Program-made: the position numbers and the translations under genes | Notes under the pieces: model-generated | Seen by the model: only the letters and a program-made list of their open reading frames with translations | What the model was told of the DNA's origin: nothing | Database searches by the model: none | Part shown: positions 9,746 through 19,900 of the stretch, in pieces | Layout: each line of letters begins with the position of its first letter | How positions within the stretch are numbered: the stretch's first letter is position 1 | Assembly (NCBI RefSeq): GCF_000485595.1 | Contig: NW_014577181.1 | Location: 529,489 to 593,488 of the forward strand | Length of the DNA: 64,000 nucleotides | DNA from: Priapulus caudatus | Taxonomy: Eukaryota > Priapulida > Priapulimorpha > Priapulimorphida > Priapulidae | Reading direction: 5' to 3'

Positions 9746-10309
9746 TGTATTCCATTCACTCCAGAATGGTTGAAAACCCTATAATGTAGCAGCTTTGTGC
9801 GCACGATCGTGATTTAGAAGTGACCCTCTTTAATAAAAATCCGCTCTCTTTATCGATATAGCCTCTATGGTAATTTATTCGTTGTCTAACACGGTACTCC
9901 CAAAACAACTAAATGTCGGCCATTGAAATGTCTTTAGCGTCATTGATTTCTCTACGTCCTTTCTCTACCTCAAACGCGCAACGAATTTCCGTTGACGTTG
10001 ATTCATCAAATTGATTTTCGTGAGGTGTCTCACGTATATATGTCAGTGATTTCTAGGAGACCAGGAAGCGGATAGTCGCATTGCCCTATACTCCTATAGC
10101 TATTCGATTCGCGTAGATTCATTCTGCTCACCGTGTCCAAACCCCTTGTCGTAAGATACTACAAGTTTGGACTTTAACAATCGGGTACATTTTACAATTT
10201 TATTTTCCAACGCGGGTCTTATCTAAAGCCAAGTGCGTACATTAACATACTCGCTGACACAAGTCACGCTGTCTCATTGTCGTGGTACGAGCTGCTTTAC
10301 CCCCCCCCC
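9746..10309. other. non-coding stretch, nothing recognised
   Basis: Unique-looking sequence without a supported gene, RNA or repeat. Confidence 0.4.
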
Positions 10310-10398
10310 CCTCTCTCTGTGTCTGTTTGTCTCTTTGTCTCTCACACGCTCCCTTTTCTCTCTCTCCCTCTATCTCTTTCTCACACGCACACACACAC

Positions 10399-10444
<46 letters not shown>

Positions 10445-11282
10445 NNNNNNNNNNNNNNNNNNNNNNNNNNNNNNNNNNNNNNNNNNNNNNNNNNNNNNNN
10501 NNNNNNNNNNNNNNNNNNNNNNNNNNNNNNNNNNNNNNNNNNNNNNNNNNNNNNNNNNNNNNNNNNNNNNNNNNNNNNNNNNNNNNNNNNNNNNNNNNNN
10601 NNNNNNNNNNNNNNNNNNNNNNNNNNNNNNNNNNNNNNNNNNNNNNNNNNNNNNNNNNNNNNNNNNNNNNNNNNNNNNNNNNNNNNNNNNNNNNNNNNNN
10701 NNNNNNNNNNNNNNNNNNNNNNNNNNNNNNNNNNNNNNNNNNNNNNNNNNNNNNNNNNNNNNNNNNNNNNNNNNNNNNNNNNNNNNNNNNNNNNNNNNNN
10801 NNNNNNNNNNNNNNNNNNNNNNNNNNNNNNNNNNNNNNNNNNNNNNNNNNNNNNNNNNNNNNNNNNNNNNNNNNNNNNNNNNNNNNNNNNNNNNNNNNNN
10901 NNNNNNNNNNNNNNNNNNNNNNNNNNNNNNNNNNNNNNNNNNNNNNNNNNNNNNNNNNNNNNNNNNNNNNNNNNNNNNNNNNNNNNNNNNNNNNNNNNNN
11001 NNNNNNNNNNNNNNNNNNNNNNNNNNNNNNNNNNNNNNNNNNNNNNNNNNNNNNNNNNNNNNNNNNNNNNNNNNNNNNNNNNNNNNNNNNNNNNNNNNNN
11101 NNNNNNNNNNNNNNNNNNNNNNNNNNNNNNNNNNNNNNNNNNNNNNNNNNNNNNNNNNNNNNNNNNNNNNNNNNNNNNNNNNNNNNNNNNNNNNNNNNNN
11201 NNNNNNNNNNNNNNNNNNNNNNNNNNNNNNNNNNNNNNNNNNNNNNNNNNNNNNNNNNNNNNNNNNNNNNNNNNNNNNNNNN
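10310..11282. other. (CT)n microsatellite running into an 838-bp assembly gap
   Basis: The CT-rich tract (10310-10444) ends in pure (CT)n and then 10445-11282 are all N. The gap length is probably an estimate, since the read through the microsatellite failed here. Confidence 0.95.
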
Positions 11283-11520
11283 TTAGCATAACCCATATAC
11301 ATATGTTCGGGAATTTTGCAATTTAATCACTCATGGTGACATTAAATTGTTACCATAATTATGTTAATAATGCCATTCTGCCCTGCAATTCACCATTATG
11401 AATTCACCAATATAATACATCACTATAGGTTTTAAACTTGCCAATTAATGATGTTACAGTGTAGCAATATATTATTACATTATAGGGTACATTATGCGCA
11501 AGTACGCGCGTATAGATCGG

Positions 11521-11609
11521 TTCCCGTGTCCCGTAGGACCAACGACCCGTAGGACCAACGACCCGTAGGACTAATAACCGTAGGACCAACGACCCGTAGG
11601 ACCAACGAT
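11521..11609. repeat. minisatellite CCGTAGGACCAACGACC, cluster 1
   Basis: Five tandem units of about 17 bp (ACCCGTAGGACCAACG). The same unit occurs inverted near 12045-12075 and again in direct orientation at 12280-12375. Confidence 0.85.
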
Positions 11610-12279
11610 TTTAAAAAATAAATTTAAATAAAAAATAAAAAATAAAAAAATAAAAAATGTTATTTAAAAAAAATTTGGGCATTCACTCTAACCCTCTTAC
11701 TTTATTTTTTATTTTATTATGTATGTGGCTTTTCACTATGATTGAAGTATGCACCAGACAGGAGTGGAGGAAGAGGAAGAAAATAATTCTTAAACTATTT
11801 CAGTGTCATTCACCCTCGAGACCACCTTATCACAAAATTTCATTCATCCACGACAAAATTTCCTTATGTTTTTGGTCTAGTTTCATTCACCCTTGGGTGA
11901 ACCATACACCAGTTTAAGCTACACGGGCAGTCCAGCTGCTGTGTAAATACACTGTGTATATTTTTGACCAGTATAATTATTTTTATTGTTAGTATTCATT
12001 TATTATAAGTTTAATGTGCATCAGCGTATTATTTGGACCAACGTGTCCTACGGTGCACGATACTACGGGTCGTTGGTCGTGGGTAATTTAAAATTAAAAA
12101 AAGCATTAAAAATTAAATTTTAAAAAAATTAATCAAAAATTAAATTAAATTTTTTTAAATTAAAATTGAATTAAAAACAAAATTAAATTAAAAAATTAAA
12201 TTATGAAAAAAAAAATTAAATTTAAATTAAAAATTAAATTAACAAACAATTAAAGAAAAAAATTACGTGTGCCTGCGTG
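11610..12279. other. AT-rich stretch between minisatellite clusters
   Basis: Dominated by TTTAAATTAAATT-type low-complexity sequence (11610-11680 and 12080-12265). A unit of the minisatellite is inverted near 12045-12075. An ORF at 11657-11917 has no recognisable features. Confidence 0.5.
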
Positions 12280-12375
12280 CACCGTAGGACCAACGACCCG
12301 TAGGACCAACGACCCGTAGGACCAACCACCCGTAGGACCAGCGACCCGTAGAACCAACGACCCGTAGGACTAAAG
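12280..12375. repeat. minisatellite CCGTAGGACCAACGACC, cluster 2
   Basis: About five further units with single-base changes (CACCCGTAGGACCAGCG, GTAGAACC). Together with cluster 1 and the inverted unit between them, this looks like the two ends of one AT-rich element. Confidence 0.85.
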
Positions 12376-13007
12376 AACTGTAATCGAAATTTCGCGTCCG
12401 GGTCAGGTACGCGTCAAATTTTTGCAGTGTGTACACACTATTCCGCTCCAAATACGCGCTGGCCCGCAATTGGACCCCTGCAAATAGAGCGCCAAGCCTG
12501 GGATAACTTGTCCCAGACCAAGTTATCCTGCTCCAAGCTAGGTAACATAATAGTACTGTAACTGTCTGTGGTATGACACAGCGAGCTGAACTGAGGATGC
12601 AGTCAACCGTGACTCATTTGACATGGTACCAAATTTTGTGTCTGTACGCCACGATTTGGTGCGCGTTTGGCGCGTAACAGGGCCCGTACCAGTTTGATGT
12701 GCCAGCGGGATCAAATTTTGCTGTCTGTACGGGGTATATGAAAGACAAGCAAACAACAAATTATCACATGGCGAATAACATTTGCGAACATGCACCTGTA
12801 ATTTACCTGGACTATATATTGCGGTGCCAACAGGCCAGAATAATATGGGTATCATTTGGATGTTTAGTGGTAGAGGAAGTTTAGGGAGTAGGTATATTGG
12901 CAAGTTTTGGCAAGTAAATACGGCAGTTTGGGAAGCATGGTTAATACATAAACAAACTCACTGATGTATTAGACATGGACTCACATAATATGATTTCAAT
13001 GGGTTGT

Positions 13008-13013
13008 TTATTG
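13008..13013 (-). promoter_or_regulatory. candidate poly(A) signal of the PRDM15-like gene
   Basis: AATAAA on the minus strand within 'gttactcaataaacaaccc'. It is one of several possible hexamers downstream of the stop at 14161, chosen because it is a canonical match at a plausible distance. It is not verified by transcript data. Confidence 0.25.
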
Positions 13014-13511
13014 AGTAACATATTACACAGAATTACCTTAGTTACCGCAGTGAAAGGAATAATTGAAGCTCCATTTCACATTTCACATTGTAACACACAA
13101 CTCTTCAACATGAAACTTAGCTAAAGCCAACAATGAAACAAAATGTATACAACAAATTAACTGGTCTCAAGATGCAATTTAACGACTCGCGAAATAACTT
13201 TATTTGTTAAAAACCTGTTGCATACCAGACAGTGTAATTGTGTTCCTAGAAGTTTAAGCACAATTTCCATATAAACTGATTATTTGAACTTTGGATTGCA
13301 ATGTACACTTTAAGTAAACATTAAACACTTCTTGCATATATTCCTAGCCAATGTAAATGCGTTAACAGTTAATAACAACATCATGTTTGTGAGAAAATCT
13401 ACTCAAAATCCATTTGTAATTATCCTATTCAGTTTCGTTTTGATACTGAAATACTGAGATAAAAAGCACATAAGAACATCAATAATACATATATATGCAA
13501 CGTGCACATTG

Positions 13512-13613
13512 TATAACATCAAGAGCTAATAATACCTCTTAGTATTATTAGTAGTATTATAGTAGTATTATTAGTAGTATTAATACCTCTTGGTATTATT
13601 AGCTCTTAACATC
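13512..13613. repeat. TAATAATACC palindrome
   Basis: 'aacatcaagagctaataatacc' at the left is mirrored by 'ggtattattagctcttaacatc' at the right, with interrupted AGTATTATT repeats between. It belongs with the other CAAGAG...CTCTTG palindromes. Confidence 0.75.
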
Positions 13614-14160
13614 TATCTATAGCTGATAACATCTAATACTGTTGAATATTTTTACTGCGACTTTCATTCATGCACCACGCACACAAGCATGCACAAAAAT
13701 GTACAGACACTGACACACACTAACTTAGTCCGTAATCAACATCACAACGATGTTTTCATACGACGAGGGTTAAGAGTTTTACTTAGCTTAGAGTGCAGGA
13801 TTGAAACTAAGTGCACAAATTAAGTTCAAGCAAGTTCCTTGAGGCCATGGATGGCCAATGTTACTCCTGTGTTACAGCATGTATCTGGCACGCAAGAAAA
13901 ATGGATGGCACAGGAACAAGAAGTGTAGTAAAATTTAACAGGAAGACTGGAGCGAATGTAAGAATCTCAAACGGCATAAAGAGTATTATCATCAAACGTA
14001 TTCAGGAATGATGGCCATTATAGTGCCCATCACTGTTGCATCTGTATTTGCGCACATACGTGTAGACTGTTACACCCCTAAAGAAACATTTCCAGCTCTA
14101 ACTTTGATTGCAGCTTGCTCTAAAAATGAACAGTCCTGCACCACTTGCTGGTGCCGTGCC

Positions 14161-16919
14161 TTATTCCATAGACGTAGAATAGACGACATCTCCATGAGCT
14201 AGTTGCTCTAGAGTACGCTGCAGCTCCTCCTCTGTCTCGATGCCTGAGATCAGCGCATATACCTCGCTGCCTTCCTCACTCGGAATCTGCACTGATATGA
14301 CGGTGCTGCCCTCTTCGCCGATCAGCAGCTGTGGGTCACGTGCCGACACGCACGCGTCGCTCGGCTCGCTCGCTCGCAGTGTCAACTCGTTCTGCTCGCT
14401 CTCGTCCTCATTCACCAGTACATCCGCCGACGCAATGCGTGCGTAGCAGTCCGCCTCTAGAGTCGACCCCGCGTCCACGGCCATACGAGTCGCAACTTGT
14501 TGTTCTTCGACGCGTGCGTAGCAGTCCGCCTCTAGAGTCGACCCCGCGTCCACGGCCATACGAGTCGCAACTTGTTGCTCTTCGACGCGTGCGTAGCAGT
14601 CCGCCTCTAGAGTCGACCCCGCGTCCACGGCCATCCGAGTCACAACTTCTTGTTCTTCGACGCGTGCGTAGCAGTCCGCCTCTAGAGTCGACCCCGCGTC
14701 AGCGGCCATCCGAGTCGCAACTTCTTGTTCTTCTCGTTCCGGCGTCGCATTGGACACCGCGGCCGCCGACAGTATTATGAGGGTGTCCGCCGCTCCCAGG
14801 TCGCTCTGCTGCGCTGCGTTCGCCGAACACAGCGCGTCCGTGAGCGCAGCAAAGTCCTGTGGCTGCTGCAGAGCGTCGACGGCGACTCTCGCTTCGCCGA
14901 GGCCCGGCGCCGGCGTCGCGACGTCCGCGCTCGCCGCCGCCGCGCCCGCCATCAGCTGCCGCATCTGCGAAAGGTGCGAGTCCTGCACGTGCGCCTTGAG
15001 GCAGGCGAGCTCGCGGAACTCCTCCCCGCAGAAGCCGCAGCGGTGCATCACGGGCGCGCCGCGGCTCTCGTGGGCGACGGCGGCGACGGCCTCCTGCTTC
15101 CACGCGTCGCGCTGGTCGGCGTGCTTGCGGCGGTAGTGCAGCCGCAGCGCCGGCTGCGTCGCGATCATCTTCGCGCAGAACTGGCAGACGAAGAACGCGC
15201 TGGCGTGCTTCGCGTCGAGGTGCGCCCGCAGCTCGCCGGCGCGCAGGTATGCCTTGCCGCATGCGCCGCACTCGTACGGCAGCTCGCGGCGGCGGTGGCA
15301 GCGCAGCACGTGCAGCGCGAGCGCGCGCCGCGACGCAAACGTCTGGCCGCACTGCGCGCACGGCGTTCTCGCGCGCGCCGGCTCGTGCTGCGCCGCCTGG
15401 TGGACGGCGAGCTGCGACTGCGTCGCGTACGAGCGCTCGCAGCGCACGCACGGGAACGCACGGCGGCGCTCGTGCGCCGTGCGCACGTGGTAGCGCAGCG
15501 ACGTGCGCTGCTTGAACGTGGCTCCGCAGACGCTGCACAGGAAGTTCTTCGCGTCGGCATGCGTCACGTGCACGTGCGTGTCGAACGCCGACTTGCTGCG
15601 GAAGCAGCGGCCGCACTTGTCGCACGTGAAGCGCGCGTCGCCGTGCACCTCGCGCATGTGACGCCCGATGTTGCCCTTCGTCGTCTGCAGCGCGCCGCAC
15701 ACGTTGCACTCGAAGAACTCTCGCCGCTTCTCGCCCGCGCCCCGCCGCTCGCCGCCCGGCAGCTTCTGCGCGAGGCACGCATGCCGGCCGGCGAAGTGGC
15801 GATCCCAGAACGTCCCGCCGCAGCGCTTGCAGCGATACTTGCGGCCGGCTTCGCTGGGATTTCGCTCGTGATGCTGCAAGTGACGCGCGCACAGCGCCGG
15901 CACGCGGAACTGCACGTCGCAGCGCTCGCAACGAAACGTCCGCGGCGGGTGGCACGCGTGTAGGTCGAGGCCGACCGACGACGCGAAGCGCATGCCGCAG
16001 TCATCGCACGCGAACGGATGCTCGTGCTCGAACATGTGCAGCCGCAGCGCCATCGCGTCGTCAAAGCCGCTCGCGCAGCGGAAGCACGTGACGACGCGCT
16101 GCCGCCGCAGCTCCAGCCGCTTCGCGCAGTAGTTGAAGTGCTCCGTCATGCGCTCGGCCGATGCCAGGGGGCGCCGGCACGCAAAGCACTTGTTTCGGCG
16201 CCGGCAGCAGGCGAGCTCGTGCTTGGCGAGGATCAGCCGGTTGCGTTGCACGCAGCCGCACGCGTCGCAGTGCGCGACGCGGCCGTCGCCCGCGCACGCG
16301 TGCTCGCAGAATCCGCGGGCGTCCGCGTAACTCACGTGGCAGTCGTCGCAGTAGAACGGCTTCCGATGGTGCTCCTCGTGCAGCGCGAGGTGGCCGCGCT
16401 CGCCGAAGCTGCGGCCGCATCCATCCACGCTGCAGCCGTACTCGCCCTCGCCGACGCCGCAGACATGGCGCCGCAGCCAGGCCGCGTCCACGAACACTCG
16501 CTCGCAGCGGTCGCACGCGAGCACGTCGCGGTGGCTGTCGCTGGTGTGCGCCTTCAGGGCTCCGACGTCATAGAATTTCTTCTCGCACACTTGACAGGTT
16601 AAATCGACGGCCAACAGTTGCGAAGGTGATTGCGAGGCATAGCCGTTATCTCCCGCGTTACCCGTGTCCTCTGCATCGGTTAGATCGAGAAGGTCAGCGT
16701 AGTAGTCTCTATCATATGGTACAGCATCTGGCAACTCATCGTAGCTACGAGTAGTACTGTCATCGACTGGGCTGGTTGACACATCTTTTTGCTGCTCTGC
16801 TTGCTTGCGTCTACGCTGCTTGGCTGCCATGTTTGCTCGCCGTTTCTTTAGATAAGTTTCTGAAGCGGAAGTCTGTCCAACAGAACAACTAGCTGCCTGT
16901 TGCTGCTGAAGCCTGCAAT
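14161..16919 (-). CDS. prdm15-like: PRDM15-like last exon: 18 zinc fingers and a 25-residue repeat
   Basis: This 2,759-bp exon opens after TTTCATGTGCTTGTAG. The leftover G of the previous exon plus AT gives an Asp codon, so the reading frame joins exactly. About 100 low-complexity residues (basic, then acidic) precede 18 fingers ending near 15000. Six of the first ten (numbers 2, 4, 5, 6, 8 and 10) end in Cys instead of the last His (C2HC). Fingers 11-18 are regular C2H2. The C-terminus holds four 25-residue repeats and an acidic end with EEGSEVYAL. The finger part is very GC-rich, which leaves long open frames on the opposite strand; these are shadows. Confidence 0.9.
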
Positions 16920-19900
16920 CTACAAGCACATGAAAGAGGTATGAATGAATAAAGTGATGTAAGATAATAGTCGTTCACCTTGGTATGTGGATTTTAGACA
17001 TCTTGAGCTAAAATTTAATTAATTCTTCTATCCTACTCCTAGTAAGTACAAGCATATCCTGCAGGAGCCACGGTTTACCTATAACATCTTTAAAAGTTAG
17101 AAAAATTAAAATATCATTTCTCGAAGGTCACAACTAGTTACTCTAGAAAGCACAGCAGTACCGCCATATTGCCTCTGTCCATAAGGAACATGGTTTGGCT
17201 TCTTATCCCTGTTTCCCCCTATTCGTTCATGAATTCCAAATACTCACGAATGCTTAACCCAAGTTGCACATAGAGTGAAGTACAGACAGTAACGTAGGGT
17301 CAATGTGGTTTGAAAAAAAACCTGAACAACTAGCCATCGTTTGCATTAGACAGTGCAGGAATGTAACTTAGGTGCTTTTCAATTTAGGTCATTAGAAATT
17401 TCTTGGCAGCATGTATTTGCTGCTGACATTGAGGGCAGGCCGAAAACCTACCCTTGTAGGCAACAGAACTCCTGCTTGCTGCCCTTAATTTCTAACTCTG
17501 ATATATACTTAGAATAGTAGAGCATCAAACAAAGTATTTTCAAATGTATACTGCTGTTGCACGGGTGGATGCAGCTGTCTCATGTCTGATGTTAAGAGGA
17601 ATATAACCAAAGGTTTGCTGTTGACCTTTGACCTGCAGATGTCATGCTGATGTCTTTATACTAATGAACATGACAGTCACCAAGATTTCAGTGCCACACC
17701 TGCCCAAGTCAGCTGAACTGCCACATGTGCTCTAAACTATACTAATTTCATATTGAGAATATTTTAATTTCATGTTAAATCCAAGTAACCTTTTAGCAAC
17801 AGTTTTATCAACAAACCAAGCTGTCTTTGTCAGAGCTCATTTGTTTTGGGCTTGTGACTAGGTGACACTAGGTGGGAAAAGCCAGAAATGAACATCACAA
17901 AGATAGCTGGACTGGTTGTGATACTATGGTTGAAATATATTTTGATGTATCACAACACAAAATTTATCACAAATTTATCAAACAAGAGCCGCAGAGTGAC
18001 TGGGCTCATCTGAGGTGTGTTGCTACGGTTATAAAGTTATAAACGTAACATTTCAGTCGTGCATAGTGATTAGTGACACATTTGTTAGGCGCAGATATGC
18101 AGATACGCAGTTGCGTACACATCATTTCAGCAACCTTCTGCATTCTGCATACCTCCCAAATCCCATTGGTTGATACAAATCGCGTGCCTGAGACTCCTGT
18201 TTTATGGTGCATTGTAACCCTAACCCTAACCCTATTAAAAAAAAAATTAATTATAAACATTATTTGTTGTTATTAAATTGTTGTAAATAAATCATGTAAA
18301 TATTTGCGTTAATTGGGAAAAAATAGTTAAATGGATAAAGATAGAAAAATACAGAAAACAGGTATATAATAAAAAATCTGATGGGATTCGATCCAAGGAC
18401 CTTTGAGCCATAATCCTGTGCTGTACCCGTTGGGCTATCCAGACATATTCGGTTTCTAGATTATGGATGTGCCATAAATATGAGAACACTGTGACATCAT
18501 TAAGGCAGTTCAGGAATCCGTTTAACCCTCCTCTTGAGGGTCAAAAGGTTATCAGACACTTACTCTTCGCACGTCAGTAGAAAGCACATTTCATGGTTCC
18601 TTCAATAAAGTGATAAAAATGGTAGGTCAGCGCTGAAACAAAAAAGTGTTTCACTCTGTCCGTTAGGCCATGTCCTCAGAAAAGGTCTGATATCTGACCT
18701 TTCCCCCACTGCCCTTTGACCTCCAATTTCGCACTGGTGATGGGTTTCCTGCCCATCACACTATACATTGAATATTAAGAGCATAGGTCGAGCCGTTAGA
18801 TTTGCTGCTGCAATTCTGCATTTCCTCCTATACCTTTAAAGGCTCACAATGCGCATCCAAACGCTAATTTCTCCAGCACTGAGACTAGCAAATACTTCGT
18901 GTCATGCATAATCATACTACCTTATGGCAAAATAAACTTATAACGTCTTATAAAACGTATTTTGAAAATCCTCCAATGTTGTTGAAATTCTCCGTGTGTT
19001 GACAGTTTCCCAATCCCCAAGCAAACCGTGCAGCGGCTGCGCGTACAGCGGTATGGGCGCAGCAAAAGATAAAACATGTGACGTCACGTCACCACTTCGA
19101 GGCTATTTTGTTTGGCAAACAGTCGGCGTTTGCGCCAGAATGCCAGTTTTCTCACCTCTTTCTGCTGGGTTTAAGCAAACGCGCAGTGAAATGGAGCATC
19201 TAGAGTTTATTTTGTATAAAGGTTAGTGTGATTATGCATGACACGAAGTATTTGCTAGTCTAGTACTGGAGAAATTAGCGTTTGGATGCGCATTGTGAGC
19301 CTTTAAGTTAAGGAGGAAATGTTCTCCCTTCTTTTAGACCTCTTGACCTTTGACCCTCAGCTTCGACATCTCAACTCGTTTTCGGATTACCCCCCTACGT
19401 CCCGACTTTCAAATCCGTACGTCAAGCTGTTTAGATTTGTGCCCAACTGTTGACGGACGCACGCACGGACAATCATGCGATTCTATAAGCTGCATCTGAC
19501 TATGTCAGATGAGCTAAAAATCCCAACGACCTTATTCCACTCGAGTTGTATCAACATAATGTAAATTTAAGTTTATTATATGGTAATTAATATAGTAACT
19601 AACATTTCACCACTAAACCTACTGCATCGCAAATTTTATAGTAGATACCTGCCTGAATCTCTGGCAGAGAATCTCCGTCTTCGAATCTCCTGCTTCCATC
19701 AATTGGGTTCATTGTTGTGAGTCCGTCTCCATGGTTCCCTAACTTCAATACCTGTTCCCCATCATCATGAGTATTTGCCTCTTTTTGGTCACCTATAGTC
19801 CCACACTCATCTGCCTCAGCACTAGGCCAGTGCGGTTCCGCTTTAGCTTCCATTTCAGCTGCAAGCTGGCATTGTCGAGCTGCGAGCTTTTGACTTTTGC

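Larger units (their letters stand above)
12376..14160. other. no coding sequence; probable 3' UTR of the PRDM15-like gene in part
   Basis: No ORF here has family features. Its right part lies directly downstream of the PRDM15-like stop codon and probably includes its 3' UTR. A TTTATT (AATAAA on the minus strand) occurs at 13008-13013, about 1.15 kb past the stop. A TAATAATACC palindrome sits at 13512-13613. Confidence 0.4.
17986..19520. mobile_element. interspersed repeat copy A (GCCGCAGAGTGAC ... CAGATGAGCTAAAAA)
   Basis: This repeat shares order and sequence with 22969-26665: head GCCGCAGAG-GAC-G-GCTCAYCTGA, internal 'ctcctcttgagggtcaaaag', 'tgacctccaatttcg', 'ggtcgagccgtt', 'gactttc-aatccgtacgtc', (ACGG)n, and tail 'gcatctgactatgtcagatg' before AGCTAAAAA. 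Head and tail both carry GCTCATCTGA in inverse orientation. It is interrupted by a MITE (18840-19302) and a SINE-like insertion. No protein is encoded. The superfamily is unknown. Confidence 0.7.
16920..19648 (-). other. 2.7-kb PRDM15-like intron loaded with repeats
   Basis: The intron is bounded by GTATCT at the donor (19648) and TTGTAG at the acceptor (16920). It contains an interspersed repeat copy (17986-19520) with a piggyBac-like MITE inside, a tRNA-like SINE head and a TTAGGG-type motif. The part 16920-17985 shows nothing recognisable. Confidence 0.85.

Noticed and set aside
10233-11326. ORFs of more than 300 codons across the N gap
   Set aside because: They consist almost wholly of X from unknown bases plus (CT)n translation.
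14699-16754. Long plus-strand and alternative minus-frame ORFs over the zinc-finger exon
   Set aside because: Very GC-rich codons leave other frames open. Only one frame shows regular Cys/His spacing; the others are Arg/Ala-rich shadows.
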